From Halonotius aquaticus (GTDB taxonomy: Archaea; Halobacteriota; Halobacteria; Halobacteriales; Haloferacaceae): 64,000 bases of DNA. The position numbers were made by a program, and so were the translations under genes. Where the stretch lies: NCBI RefSeq assembly GCF_003605575.1, contig NZ_QKNY01000004.1, positions 62,001-126,000 of the forward strand, given 5' to 3'. How positions within the stretch are numbered: the first letter of the stretch is position 1; each line of letters starts with the position of its first letter. The notes below the pieces were generated by a model. That model was not told where the DNA came from. It was given only the letters and a program-made list of their open reading frames with translations, and ran no database searches. Of this stretch, positions 32,832 through 41,400 are shown one piece after another.

Positions 32832-34625
32832 ATGCGCTCCAACGACGAGGTCGCCCGCCTGCTCGTCGAGTTTGCCGACCGCCTCGAAGCAACGGGCGTC
32901 GAGTACAAGCCAAACGCCTACCGCCGGGCCGCCGAGAACATCGCCGACTACCCGGAGCCGATCGACCAACTGGCCGCGACCGGCGAGGATGCCGTCGCCG
33001 AGATCGACCGCGTTGGCGACGCGATCGCCTCAAAGGTCGTCGAATACGTCGAAACCGGCTCGATCGACGAACTCGAAGACCTGCGGGAATCGCTGCCCGT
33101 CGAGATGGCTGCCCTCACCAGCGTTGAGGGTGTTGGCCCGAAGACGGTTGGTACCCTCTATGAGGCGGTGGACATTACAACGCTTGATGAACTGGAAGCC
33201 GCTGCCGAGGCCGGCGAGATCCAAGAGGTCACGGGCTTCGGTGCAAAGACCGAGCAGAATATCCTCGACAACATTCCGTTCGCCCGCCAGAGCCAACAGC
33301 GCGAACGACTCGGTGCGGCTCGCCCCGTCGCCGACGACCTCTGTGCGTATCTCGACACGCTCGATGCTGTCGGCCGCGTTGATGTCGCCGGCTCGATCCG
33401 CCGGTGGAAGGATACCATCGGGGATGTGGATGTCCTCGTCGCCAGCGACGACAGCGAGGCGGTCGTCGAGGGCTTCACCGACTGGGACGACGCCGACGAT
33501 GTGATCGAAGCTGGGAGCCACAAGACCAGCCTCAGAGCCGACGGCGTCCGGGTCGATCTTCGCGTCGTCGTTCCTGACGAGTTTGGCGCGGCCCTCCAGT
33601 ATTTCACCGGCAGCAAAGAGCACAACGTCCGGCTTCGCAACCGGGCGATCGCACAGGACTACAAGCTCAATGAGTACGGCCTCTTCGATATCTCGGCTCT
33701 CGATACCGACGTCGACAGCGATGATCCTGCTGGCAGCGACGCCGCGTCCGATCCCGCGGACAGCCAACGCGTCGGCGTCAAACTCGCCGGCGAATCGGAG
33801 GCCGCGATGTACGCGGAACTCGGCTTGGCGTGGATCCCACCGGAACTCCGCGAGGATACCGGTGAGATCGACGCCGCCGCCGAAGGCACCCTTCCGACGC
33901 TCGTCGAGACCGGCGACATCAACGGCGACTGCCATACCCACAGCGAGTGGTCGGACGGTGGCCACTCGATTGAGGAGATGGTGGCGGCCGCAGCCGACCG
34001 CGGCGACGACTTCCACTGCGTGACCGATCACGCTACCGGCCCGGGGATCATCGAGGACATCGGACTCGACGACGATGCCCTCCGCGAGCAGATGGCGGCG
34101 GTTGCGGCGGTGGCGGCCGACAGCGATATCACTGTCTTCCACGGTGTTGAGACCAACATCGCGGCCGACGGCTCACTGAGCACCGACGACGAGTTGTTGG
34201 CCGAGTTGGACATCGTCGTTGCTTCCCCCCACAGCGCGTTGGATCAGGATACTGACGCTGCGACCGACCGCCTCTGTGAGGCGGCGACTCACCCCTCGGT
34301 CGATGTGATCGGCCATCCGACCGGTCGGCTGCTCAACAGCCGCGCTGGCCTCTCGGTTGATATGACACGGCTGGCCGAAACGGCCGCCGACGCCGACACA
34401 GCACTCGAAATCAATGCGAACCCGGCCCGCTTGGATCTCGCTGGCGAGGCGGTCAGAGCCGTCGTCGAGGCCGGCGGCACGGTGGCGATCAACACCGACG
34501 CGCACAGCCCCGCTGAGTTTGATAATCGCCGGTACGGCGTCAAAACGGCTCGTCGTGGGTGGGCTGAACCGGCTGACGTGCTGAACGCGAAAACGAGTGC
34601 GGAGCTACGGGCGTTTCTGCACTAA
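32832..34625 (+). CDS. polX: DNA polymerase X family with PHP domain
   Basis: The 597-residue protein has a full PolX layout: an N-terminal helical and helix-hairpin-helix region (about 1-150; TSVEGVGPKTVGTLYEAV, TGFGAKTEQNIL), a nucleotidyltransferase core with VAGSIRRWKDTIGDVDVLV and VRVDLRVVV (catalytic Asp triad), and a C-terminal PHP domain with DCHTHSEWSDGGHS, VTDHATG and INTDAHSP. The PHP part gives 3'-5' exonuclease or phosphoesterase activity for gap-filling base-excision repair. An Asp/Ser-rich linker of about 20 residues lies before the thumb. The stop overlaps the convergent gene at 34622. Confidence 0.95.
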   Translation: MRSNDEVARLLVEFADRLEATGVEYKPNAYRRAAENIADYPEPIDQLAATGEDAVAEIDRVGDAIASKVVEYVETGSIDELEDLRESLPVEMAALTSVEGVGPKTVGTLYEAVDITTLDELEAAAEAGEIQEVTGFGAKTEQNILDNIPFARQSQQRERLGAARPVADDLCAYLDTLDAVGRVDVAGSIRRWKDTIGDVDVLVASDDSEAVVEGFTDWDDADDVIEAGSHKTSLRADGVRVDLRVVVPDEFGAALQYFTGSKEHNVRLRNRAIAQDYKLNEYGLFDISALDTDVDSDDPAGSDAASDPADSQRVGVKLAGESEAAMYAELGLAWIPPELREDTGEIDAAAEGTLPTLVETGDINGDCHTHSEWSDGGHSIEEMVAAAADRGDDFHCVTDHATGPGIIEDIGLDDDALREQMAAVAAVAADSDITVFHGVETNIAADGSLSTDDELLAELDIVVASPHSALDQDTDAATDRLCEAATHPSVDVIGHPTGRLLNSRAGLSVDMTRLAETAADADTALEINANPARLDLAGEAVRAVVEAGGTVAINTDAHSPAEFDNRRYGVKTARRGWAEPADVLNAKTSAELRAFLH

Positions 34626-35734
34626 CGGGGTTCCCAGGAGTCACAGGATTCCATGTCGTCCATGAGTTCGTCGTGGTGGGCACAGTAGGGCTTGATGCCG
34701 CTGTCGGTGCGGACGTATTTGAACTGCGCACAGCTCCCGCAGTAGCGATCGATCGAGTTCTCGCCTCCCGACTTATCTGATCGCCCGGATGCGGTGGTTG
34801 TCGGCCCGCGGCTGGCTTTCGGCGACACCCGGTCGACGCCGCTGTTGGTCGTCGATTTGGGCTGGTCGGGTGTCGATGTCGACGACTGTGTCGCCGATGA
34901 CGTCGTCTCGGTGGTCGTTGTCGACGGTTCGGCCGTGGGTGTCGACGCCGTTGATGTAGCCGATCCGGTCGATCCGGTTGTGGCTCCGTCAGTTCCCGCC
35001 GCCGCTGACCCTGTCGCCTGCTGGGTCGTCGTCGGCCCGTCCAGCGGTGAGGCGAGTTGCTCGGTTGTCGCGCCGCCGTCGCTGGTGGCGGCCGCTCCGC
35101 CGGCTGGTGCCGATCCCGGCGCGTTCGTCTGGGTCGCCACATCGCCATCGGGATCGGTGCCGAAGAGGCCGACGCCGCCGAAGCCGCCAAAGCCATCGCC
35201 GCTGTCGTCGTCGCCACTGTCACCCTGACGGGTGATGTTGCGGATCTCCATCCGCACCGTCCCGCCGGGATCGTTGCGGGTTTTGAAGTTTGCAACCCCG
35301 GTGAACAGACACCAGAAGGTCGTCAGCGTGCCGAGAAAGTAGACGCCGGCGGTCGGCAGTGTCAGGTTCGGGCCGCTTGTCGCGCAGGTGTTGCCGATCC
35401 ACTGACAGGGGTAGGCGTAGGCAAACAGCGCGACGCCGAACATGGCGATCGACGCGCCGATGAGGGCGGCCCCCCGTGTTGTCCGGCCGGCCGGGAGAAT
35501 GGTAAAGATCCCGAGGAAGACCGCCGGGACGCCGACGCCGCCGAGGACGCCGGCGAGCCAGCGAGCCTCACCCAGCGAGTAGCCCTGGGCGGTCAACAGC
35601 CCCGAGCCGGCGGCGACGATCCCGGCGACGACGAGGATCGCGCCGACACCGAAAAGGCCGACGCCGAGATACAGCCGCCCCCGCCCCCGCTGGTCGGCGA
35701 CAGTCCCCGAATAGGCGTCCGAAAGCGCGGTCAT
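34622..35734 (-). CDS. membrane protein with low-complexity linker and Cys/His tail
   Basis: The 370-residue protein has four hydrophobic helices in the first 145 residues, then about 170 residues of Thr/Ser/Ala/Gly-rich linker, and a compact tail YCGSCAQFKYV...YCAHHDELMDDMESCDSWEP. The tail has five Cys and two His arranged like a small zinc site, and resembles Cys/His tails seen on other haloarchaeal membrane proteins. Function unknown. ATG 35734 is chosen because the helix region begins shortly after. It overlaps the end of polX on the opposite strand. Confidence 0.75.
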   Translation of the reverse strand: MTALSDAYSGTVADQRGRGRLYLGVGLFGVGAILVVAGIVAAGSGLLTAQGYSLGEARWLAGVLGGVGVPAVFLGIFTILPAGRTTRGAALIGASIAMFGVALFAYAYPCQWIGNTCATSGPNLTLPTAGVYFLGTLTTFWCLFTGVANFKTRNDPGGTVRMEIRNITRQGDSGDDDSGDGFGGFGGVGLFGTDPDGDVATQTNAPGSAPAGGAAATSDGGATTEQLASPLDGPTTTQQATGSAAAGTDGATTGSTGSATSTASTPTAEPSTTTTETTSSATQSSTSTPDQPKSTTNSGVDRVSPKASRGPTTTASGRSDKSGGENSIDRYCGSCAQFKYVRTDSGIKPYCAHHDELMDDMESCDSWEPR

Positions 35735-35868
35735 ACCCCCACGTACGCGGGCCCGGTACAAAACAGTACGTCAGACAGTTGGCATTCAGTATACATGCTC
35801 GTCGTCTGGGGTTCCGGTGGGCTGAGACGATCGAAACGATTAGGAACACACCGACCGAACGCACGGCT

Positions 35869-36162
35869 ATGTCAGATGACGACGACACCGGCGACGAGGA
35901 GGCGACGCCGACGGTACAACTCGGCGACGGCCGTGCCGTCGAGGGCGCGCCGATCGCCCGCGTCGCCGCCCGGCTCACGTGGCCACAGACCAAAAGCGAC
36001 ATTCTCGAAAAGTTCGGCGACACCGACATCCGGACGCCTGACGGCCCCGAGTCGTTGGCGACGATCCTTGAGTCGGTTGAGGACACCTACTTTGATCGCC
36101 GACAGACGTTTGTCGCCGCCGTTCGCGACGTAGTCGGCCGCGAGCCCGTCGCCACCGAGTAA
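35869..36162 (+). CDS. DUF5789-like haloarchaeal protein
   Basis: The 97-residue acidic protein has a core typical of the family I recall as DUF5789: ARLTWPQTKSDILEKFGDTDIRTPDG, then DTYFDRRQTFVAAVRDVVG. It looks like a small helical domain. ATG 35869 is preferred because residues before it are shadow-like. Function unknown. Confidence 0.75.
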   Translation: MSDDDDTGDEEATPTVQLGDGRAVEGAPIARVAARLTWPQTKSDILEKFGDTDIRTPDGPESLATILESVEDTYFDRRQTFVAAVRDVVGREPVATE

Positions 36163-36222
36163 CATTCTGTTGTTCGACGCGTCGACCACCTTCCTTTTGC
36201 GACCGCACCCCCAATTGCACCT

Positions 36223-36675
36223 ATGACGTTGCCTATCGATCCCGCAGCCATCGACCCCGCTGAGTACGGTGAACAACAGGCGACCCTGCAGATGGAACAC
36301 GAGGCAGCCATCGAGTATGTCCGTGAGGTCTGCGCTGACAACGGATTCGGGGTTCCAGTCGAGTTCTCGCCCTCAGAGATGCTCAATGAGAAGGTCGACG
36401 CCGACCGCGATCCCTACTACGTGTTGGGTGCGTGCAACCCGGCGATCGCCGACCGCGCGCTGGATGCCACGGATAAGCGACTCGGCGCGCTCATGCCGTG
36501 TAATATGATCATCTGGCAGGAGGAGCCGGGCGTCCAGCGCGTCTACCACCTCAGCATCATGAAAATCGCCCGCCTGCTTGGCCTGCCGACTGACGAGGCG
36601 GAGATGGATTCGATCATCGACGACACCGGCGAGATGGTCGAGGCCGTGTTCGCTGAACTCGACAGCGACGAGTAA
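36223..36675 (+). CDS. DUF302 domain protein
   Basis: The 150-residue protein matches DUF302 in the segment PSEMLNEKVDADRDPYYVLGACNPAIADRALDATDKRLGALMPCNMIIWQ, the family core including the conserved ACNP and PCN elements. DUF302 proteins are of unknown function, though some are associated with redox or sulfur genes. The gene stands alone; its stop is close to that of convergent nreA. Confidence 0.88.
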   Translation: MTLPIDPAAIDPAEYGEQQATLQMEHEAAIEYVREVCADNGFGVPVEFSPSEMLNEKVDADRDPYYVLGACNPAIADRALDATDKRLGALMPCNMIIWQEEPGVQRVYHLSIMKIARLLGLPTDEAEMDSIIDDTGEMVEAVFAELDSDE

Positions 36676-36680
36676 GCCGA

Positions 36681-37943
36681 CTATTTGAAGATGTCGAGGC
36701 CGGTCTGTCGCCCCGCAGCAAGCGTTGATTTTCGCTGGAGGTCGGCACTGCTCACCGGAAGCTGCTCGGCGATTCCAGTGACAGCGTCGTCGAACGTTTC
36801 GCTTTCGGCGTGGTCGCCGTCGAAGGCATGGCGGATCGCTTCCCGCACCTGCCAGACGCCGACCGGGCCCCAGTAGTCATCGGAGACGTGCCGGAGGACG
36901 AGCGCTTTCGCCTGTCGGCCGATCGAGTCCAGATATTCGAGGACGGCCAGCCGCGCGGCGTAGTACGCGCCGGCGGTCTCCTCGACATAGCCGGACCGTC
37001 CCTCCCGGCCCTCGTAGTCGCTGGCGAGCCAGATGCCGGCGGCTGGATCGGGGTTCCAGACGCTGCCGGGGGCTTTGAATTCGACGAGCTCAAATTCCCA
37101 CTGGCCGGGGGCGAGGATGATCCAAAAGCTATTGCCCAGATATTCGTTGTGCCAGACCGAGACCGTATCGACGCTTGTGGCGTTGCGCTGTTTGCCCCGT
37201 AGATACTGGCCGACGGTGTCGTCGACGGCGGTGATCGACCACCGCGTTGGGACGAGCCGACGGTTTGCTTGCTGGCCGAGCGCGCCCGCCGAGAGGATCG
37301 TGTTGATCTCGTAGACGTCGAACCCGCGGTTGTATAGGTAGTTCATCGCGCCACCTGCCCGCCAGTCGTCGTCTTCGAGCGTCTTTTTCACGGGACGGGG
37401 GACGTGGGGATTCTCGGTCAGCGTCGCGTCGTTGGCCCGCGCTCGCGGGCCGGTCGGAGCCGACACCTCGTCGACGCTGTTGGCGAGATCGAGTTCGGGT
37501 GTGCCGTTGAGGCCGACTTCGATCCCGATCGGCCGGTCGGCCAGCGCGACCTCGCGTTGGACGCCGAGGAATCCCTCCCACGTGTCGTGGACGTTGGTCT
37601 CGACGGGTGTGGTTTGACTCGCGTTCAACAGCGAGGTACGGCGTTCGAACACGTCGCCGATGCTGACGCCCTCCTCGTACCACGCGCCGTCGGTGACGAA
37701 CTGCCCGGCGTCGCTTTCGTTACCGACCGGGGAGAGCAGCCCAGTCGAGACGTTTGGGTAGCCTGAGCGACCGACGAAGATGGATGGGGAGACGCTGCCG
37801 ACGGCGTCGCCGCCGCTGATGTCGGCAAACTGGTCGCCAACGCCGTCGAGGCGGTCGAGGATTTCGTAGGACTTCTCGCCGGCGAGGCGGCGACGCTCGG
37901 CGCGCTCGTTTTTCTCGATCTCGATGAACTCCGAAAGCCGCAT
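36681..37943 (-). CDS. nreA: DNA repair protein NreA with PCNA-binding tail
   Basis: The 420-residue archaeal protein matches NreA, which takes part in DNA damage repair with PCNA. The C-terminus RQTGLDIFK (about residues 412-420) is a PIP-box of the Qxx-L-xx-F kind, the hallmark of this family. The core contains FVGRSGYPNVSTGLLSP and GNSFWIILAPGQWEFELVE. An N-terminal zinc finger found in some family members is absent, so this is the finger-less NreA type. It is monocistronic; a structured repeat lies upstream at 38033-38145. Confidence 0.93.
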   Translation of the reverse strand: MRLSEFIEIEKNERAERRRLAGEKSYEILDRLDGVGDQFADISGGDAVGSVSPSIFVGRSGYPNVSTGLLSPVGNESDAGQFVTDGAWYEEGVSIGDVFERRTSLLNASQTTPVETNVHDTWEGFLGVQREVALADRPIGIEVGLNGTPELDLANSVDEVSAPTGPRARANDATLTENPHVPRPVKKTLEDDDWRAGGAMNYLYNRGFDVYEINTILSAGALGQQANRRLVPTRWSITAVDDTVGQYLRGKQRNATSVDTVSVWHNEYLGNSFWIILAPGQWEFELVEFKAPGSVWNPDPAAGIWLASDYEGREGRSGYVEETAGAYYAARLAVLEYLDSIGRQAKALVLRHVSDDYWGPVGVWQVREAIRHAFDGDHAESETFDDAVTGIAEQLPVSSADLQRKSTLAAGRQTGLDIFK

Positions 37944-38032
37944 CTATACGATGGTGGGGCGGCAGTCGGCTTCAATATTCGGCTAGGTGTGCGGGGTAGA
38001 GTTACAATTGATCCGGTTTGGGAATATGTGTA

Positions 38033-38145
38033 GAAAGCCCTCGTCGCTCTCGGCTCCCGGGACTCGCTGCGCGCTTCGTCGTTCGCTACGCTCACTCCTG
38101 CAGTGCTTACATCGTCCGGGTTCGCCGAGAGCGACTCGCCCTTTC
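38033..38145 (+). repeat. structured intergenic element, copy 1
   Basis: A 113-bp element with terminal inverted arms: 38033-38054 and 38124-38145 match at 18 of 22 positions and start and end with GAAAG and CTTTC. Internal landmarks shared with the copy at 46512-46618 are CTCCCGGGACTCGCTGCGC and CGTCCGGGTTCGCC. Two stem base pairs differ between the copies, with both sides changed, which favours a folded RNA or cruciform. It lies between nreA and tfb. The rest of 37944-38233 holds no gene. Confidence 0.75.
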
Positions 38146-38233
38146 AGTCCGCCGAGGGTTGCGGTTGCTCAGTCGGCTAATGCAGTTGCCTGCTTGTTCA
38201 TACTGAGTACCGCCGAAAATCAGATCCCGTCGT

Positions 38234-39196
38234 TCAGGTCGGAATGCCCATCGCCTCGATCTGCTCCTGATACCGGTTGCGGATCGTGACTTCGGTCACT
38301 TGGGCGACATCGGCGACTTCGCGTTGAGTCTTCTTTTCGTTACAGAGCAGCGACGCGGCGTAGATCGCTGCGGCGGCGAAGCCTGTCGGCGATTTTCCGG
38401 AGAGGAGTCCCTGCTCTGCAGTCGTGTCGATGATCTCCTTGGCCTTCGCCTGGACTTCTTCGCTGAGTTCGAGTTGTGAGGAAAAGCGGGGGACGTATTT
38501 TTTCGGATCGACGGGTCGCATTTCGAGGCCAAGTTCCTGTGAGATGTAGCGATAGGTACGACCGATTTCCTTGCGTTCGACACGGGAGACCTCGGCGATC
38601 TCTTCGAGGCTACGCGGGATGCCTTCTTTTCGACACGCCGCATAGAGCACGGCCGTCGAGACGCCCTCGATGGAACGGCCACGAATCAGGTCTTCGTTGA
38701 GCGCGCGGCGATAGATGACCGAGGCGACCTCGCGTACCGACCGGGGAACGCCGATCGCACTCGCCATGCGGTCGATCTCGCTGAGCGCGAACTGCAGGTT
38801 CCGCTCGCCGGCGTCCTTCGTGCGGATGCGTTCCTGCCACTTGCGGAGCCGGTGCATCTGGCTCCGTTTTTCGGAGGACAACGATCGGCCGTAGGCGTCC
38901 TTGTTCTGCCAGTCGATGGTCGTCGTCAGCCCCTTGTCGTGCATCGTCTTCGTCGTCGGCGCGCCGACACGGGATTTCTCCTGTCGTTCGGAGTGGTTGA
39001 ACGCCCGCCACTCCGGGCCGCGATCGATCTGATCTTCTTCGAGAATGAGACCGGTCGGCTCATGGATGAGCTCGTCGTCGGCCGTGCGCTTGACCTCGTC
39101 AGGATCGACGTTGTCGAGGTCGATCTCCTCCTCGTCGGCCTCGGTTTCCTGACGTTGGGGCTCCCGGTTGGATCGCTGACGGCTGGACCGTGTCAT
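38234..39196 (-). CDS. tfb: transcription initiation factor TFB lacking zinc-ribbon cysteines
   Basis: The 320-residue protein is an archaeal TFIIB homologue. The B-reader/linker ([23 protein letters not shown]...) and two cyclin repeats (about 120-205 and 215-305) with the DNA-binding [11 protein letters not shown] helix are intact. The N-terminal zinc ribbon is not: where CxxC pairs are expected there is [21 protein letters not shown], with no Cys. I recall a conserved haloarchaeal TFB clade like this, so it is a variant, not a decayed gene. It recruits RNA polymerase to TBP-bound promoters. A TATA-like GACTTAACA (minus, 39224-39232) precedes it. Confidence 0.93.
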   Translation of the reverse strand: MTRSSRQRSNREPQRQETEADEEEIDLDNVDPDEVKRTADDELIHEPTGLILEEDQIDRGPEWRAFNHSERQEKSRVGAPTTKTMHDKGLTTTIDWQNKDAYGRSLSSEKRSQMHRLRKWQERIRTKDAGERNLQFALSEIDRMASAIGVPRSVREVASVIYRRALNEDLIRGRSIEGVSTAVLYAACRKEGIPRSLEEIAEVSRVERKEIGRTYRYISQELGLEMRPVDPKKYVPRFSSQLELSEEVQAKAKEIIDTTAEQGLLSGKSPTGFAAAAIYAASLLCNEKKTQREVADVAQVTEVTIRNRYQEQIEAMGIPT

Positions 39197-39336
39197 TACA
39201 CTTATATGGTTGTCGACTGCCCATTGTTAAGTCTTGTGTATGTGGTGAGATCACATCCCGTAGATATGTTCCCGAAATCCCAAATTTTTCTCCCGAGAGC
39301 GAACTCTCTTTTAGGCTCCCGATCGACCCCATAGCT

Positions 39337-39927
39337 ATGCCGACGATCACGTGCGATCCCGACGCGGCCGCCGACAAGCTTCAAGCAGCCGGCGTCAGCG
39401 TCGAGGCGGGTAACACCGACCACGAACGCTGGCGGGCCGAACGCGGTGCGGCGGTCGCTGTCGCCTACGATGACAAGGTCGTGGTACAGGGCGCTGACCC
39501 GGCCGAACTGACGCTGCTGTTGGAGGACGGCGGCGGCCGCGCGCACGTCTACTTTGATGGAGCCTGCCGCGGCAACCCCGGCCCGGCGGCGGTCGGCTGG
39601 GTGATCGTCACCGGGGATGGGATCGCCGCCGAGGGTGGCCAGCAGATCGGCGAAACGACGAACAACCAAGCCGAGTACGCGGCGTTGCTTCGAGCCCTTG
39701 AGGCCGCTCAGGATTTTGGAGCCAGCGAGGTTGACATCCGCGGCGACAGCCAGCTAATCGTCAAGCAGGTTCGCGGCGAGTGGGACACAAACGATCCAGA
39801 ACTCCGGGAGCAACGTGTCCGCGTCCGCGAACTCCTCACCGACTTCGATCGCTGGTCGATCGCCCACGTCCCCCGCGCCGTCAACGAACGCGCCGACGAA
39901 CTCGCAAACGAGGCCTTTGATGACTGA
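39337..39927 (+). CDS. rnhA: ribonuclease HI with N-terminal extension
   Basis: The 196-residue protein has the RNase H fold from about residue 68: VYFDGACRGNPGPAAVGW with Asp74, TTNNQAEYAAL with Glu113, RGDSQLIVKQVRGEW with Asp137 and a final ERADELANEA acid, the full catalytic set for cutting RNA in RNA-DNA hybrids. The first 65 residues form an extra small domain seen in haloarchaeal RNase HI. ATG 39337 fits a TATA element at 39309-39316 (leaderless). The stop overlaps the next gene. Confidence 0.94.
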   Translation: MPTITCDPDAAADKLQAAGVSVEAGNTDHERWRAERGAAVAVAYDDKVVVQGADPAELTLLLEDGGGRAHVYFDGACRGNPGPAAVGWVIVTGDGIAAEGGQQIGETTNNQAEYAALLRALEAAQDFGASEVDIRGDSQLIVKQVRGEWDTNDPELREQRVRVRELLTDFDRWSIAHVPRAVNERADELANEAFDD

Positions 39928-40516
39928 CGTAGATCCTACAGACGCCGACTCTGATGACGCGACACCACTCCCGGAGGCGGTTGTCGACGCCGCCGAGCGG
40001 CTGACACGGTTGGCCCGCCAGGCCACTGACGAGGCCGAGGCGGATGCCTACCGCACCGACCGGGATGAGACGCTTGCGGCTCACGACTACACGGCTCGTA
40101 TTCGCGAGGACGACGACACGCTCGTCTTGTATCCCGACGAGTGGATAGCCGACGGAACGGTTCAGTTAGACCGCATTGACGACACCAACCGTGCGGTTGA
40201 GATTCCGCTTTCGGGGGCTGGCGACGACACGTGGGCGGCTGTCGAGGCTGACAATGCTGCGCTTGTTGCGGCCGTTGGCGACGCCCACGGGCCGATCCAC
40301 GAGGCTAACGCCCGGGCGTTTGCTGATTTCATGGGGAACCACTACTGTCGTCGCATCGAAACCGCCACGGCCGACGAGCTTGCTGAGTTTTGTGAGGAAT
40401 ACTATCCGCGAAACGTCTGGGCCTCGGCTGACCAGCAGGCGGCGTTAGACGCCTCTCTGGAGTATGTGTTTAGCTTCGCCGACACCGAGTGCCCGGAGTG
40501 GTCGGCGAAAACGTAG
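39920..40516 (+). CDS. conserved-type protein coupled to rnhA
   Basis: The 198-residue soluble acidic protein starts inside the last codons of rnhA (8-bp overlap), so it is translationally coupled. An N-terminal helix (AVVDAAERLTRLARQATDEAEADAYRTDRDETL) is followed by a small beta domain (TLVLYPDEWIADG) and a helical tail with ANARAFADFMGNHYCRRIE. I do not recognise the family. The tight link to RNase HI hints at nucleic-acid metabolism, which is inference only. Confidence 0.8.
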   Translation: MTDVDPTDADSDDATPLPEAVVDAAERLTRLARQATDEAEADAYRTDRDETLAAHDYTARIREDDDTLVLYPDEWIADGTVQLDRIDDTNRAVEIPLSGAGDDTWAAVEADNAALVAAVGDAHGPIHEANARAFADFMGNHYCRRIETATADELAEFCEEYYPRNVWASADQQAALDASLEYVFSFADTECPEWSAKT

Positions 40517-40540
40517 TGGTGAGTGACTGTCGACGACGAC

Positions 40541-40894
40541 TTACTGATCGATCAGTGCGCGGACGTCGTCGGCGCGCTCGTCATCGGTAACGAACTTCGA
40601 GAGCGTCCACTCGAACTGATCGAGGATCGCGTTGTAGCCGGCGTCGGTGAGTTCATACTCGTTTGTTCGCTTGTCGAGTTCGCTCTTTTCGACGAGGCCG
40701 TCCTCGACAAGGTCGTCAAGATTGGGGTAGAGTCGCCCGTGGTTGACTTCTGTTCCGTAGTAGTTCTCGAGTTCTCGCTTGATCGCAAGGCCGTACCGTG
40801 CTTCTTCGGCGAGGATAGCGAGAATGTTCTGCTGAAACGCGGTGAGATCCCGCACTTTGCCCGAACCGTCGCTGATTGATTGTGCCTCTGACAT
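40541..40894 (-). CDS. PadR-family transcriptional regulator
   Basis: The 117-residue protein has the PadR winged helix: LTAFQQNILAILAEEARYGLAIKREL, then the wing GRLYPNLDDLVEDGLVEKSELDKRTNEYELTDAGY. This is the short haloarchaeal PadR form without a long C-terminal helix pair. ATG 40894 follows a perfect palindrome and TATA element, consistent with autoregulation. The effector is unknown. Targets could include the rnhA-side genes or its own promoter. Confidence 0.92.
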   Translation of the reverse strand: MSEAQSISDGSGKVRDLTAFQQNILAILAEEARYGLAIKRELENYYGTEVNHGRLYPNLDDLVEDGLVEKSELDKRTNEYELTDAGYNAILDQFEWTLSKFVTDDERADDVRALIDQ

Positions 40895-40895
40895 C

Positions 40896-40924
40896 ACATA
40901 TTGATATGTCATGTATCTATTTAA
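40896..40924 (-). promoter_or_regulatory. palindromic operator and TATA of the PadR gene
   Basis: ACATAT-TG-ATATGT (40896-40909) is a perfect dyad abutting the start codon at 40894, and TTAAATAG on the minus strand (40917-40924) is the TATA element. A bound dimer would fill the space between TATA box and transcript start. PadR operators known elsewhere use ATGT/ACAT arms, as here. Confidence 0.65.
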
Positions 40925-41192
40925 CAGTTTGCAAAATCAACAATTTACGCCACCGTTCGTGCTACAACTCGGCGATATAAGGCGGAAATACACTTGTGTG
41001 TTGTTCAAAACACCACTTTCTGATCGTTTGCCGCCGATTCAGGGACAAATGTATTATTTTGTCAGTATCACTCATAACTACAACCGCGACCGCTCCGCAG
41101 AATGTGATGTCTATCACGCATATCGCTTCGGTGTCGCATGCGATATGCGCATGGGTAATTATTTCAGGGTGTGAGTGCTATATCCGACTGTC
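40925..41192. other. AT-rich intergenic region
   Basis: No gene is convincing. A frame from 40911 to 41174 lacks haloarchaeal composition and overlaps the PadR promoter. TAATTATTT (41157-41165) is a likely TATA element for the short gene at 41193. Confidence 0.4.
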
Positions 41193-41315
41193 ATGAGTGC
41201 GAGCACCGACTCACTCGGCATCCAGCATCTGACGGTCGTCCCGACAAACTTCGAGTCAGCGACCGCCGAGAAGCCACAGCCAACGGGCGACGGCGACGAC
41301 AGCGAGCAGTCGTGA
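41193..41315 (+). CDS. 40-residue acidic peptide
   Basis: ATG 41193 to TGA 41315 encodes a short protein with a central hydrophobic strand (GIQHLTVVPTNFE) and an acidic low-complexity end. Codon third positions are mostly G or C, as in real haloarchaeal genes. A TATA-like TAATTATTT about 30 bp upstream supports expression with a very short leader. No family recognised. Confidence 0.45.
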   Translation: MSASTDSLGIQHLTVVPTNFESATAEKPQPTGDGDDSEQS

Positions 41316-41370
41316 TCTCGGTCTTGGTGTCCACCTGGCAGCATCGACGATACCCCACAGAGCCAAACGC

Positions 41371-41379
41371 ATTTTATCC
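41371..41379 (+). promoter_or_regulatory. TATA box for the rhomboid gene
   Basis: ATTTTATCC is 26 bp before the ATG at 41401, giving a leaderless rhomboid-endonuclease V message. Confidence 0.55.
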
Positions 41380-41400
41380 CACCGCTGTTAGCTACTGGTA

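Noticed and set aside
33030-34142. A 370-residue minus-strand frame within polX
   Set aside because: Antisense to the polX catalytic core, with no motif of its own.
39296-39309. GAGAG-CGAA-CTCTC hairpin followed by TTTT as a terminator
   Set aside because: The T-run belongs to the TATA element of rnhA and no plus-strand gene ends before it; the stem is only five pairs.
40911-41174. An 87-residue plus-strand frame in the PadR promoter region
   Set aside because: Composition is not haloarchaeal (few acidic residues, many aromatic and Arg), and its start lies in the TATA box of the PadR gene.
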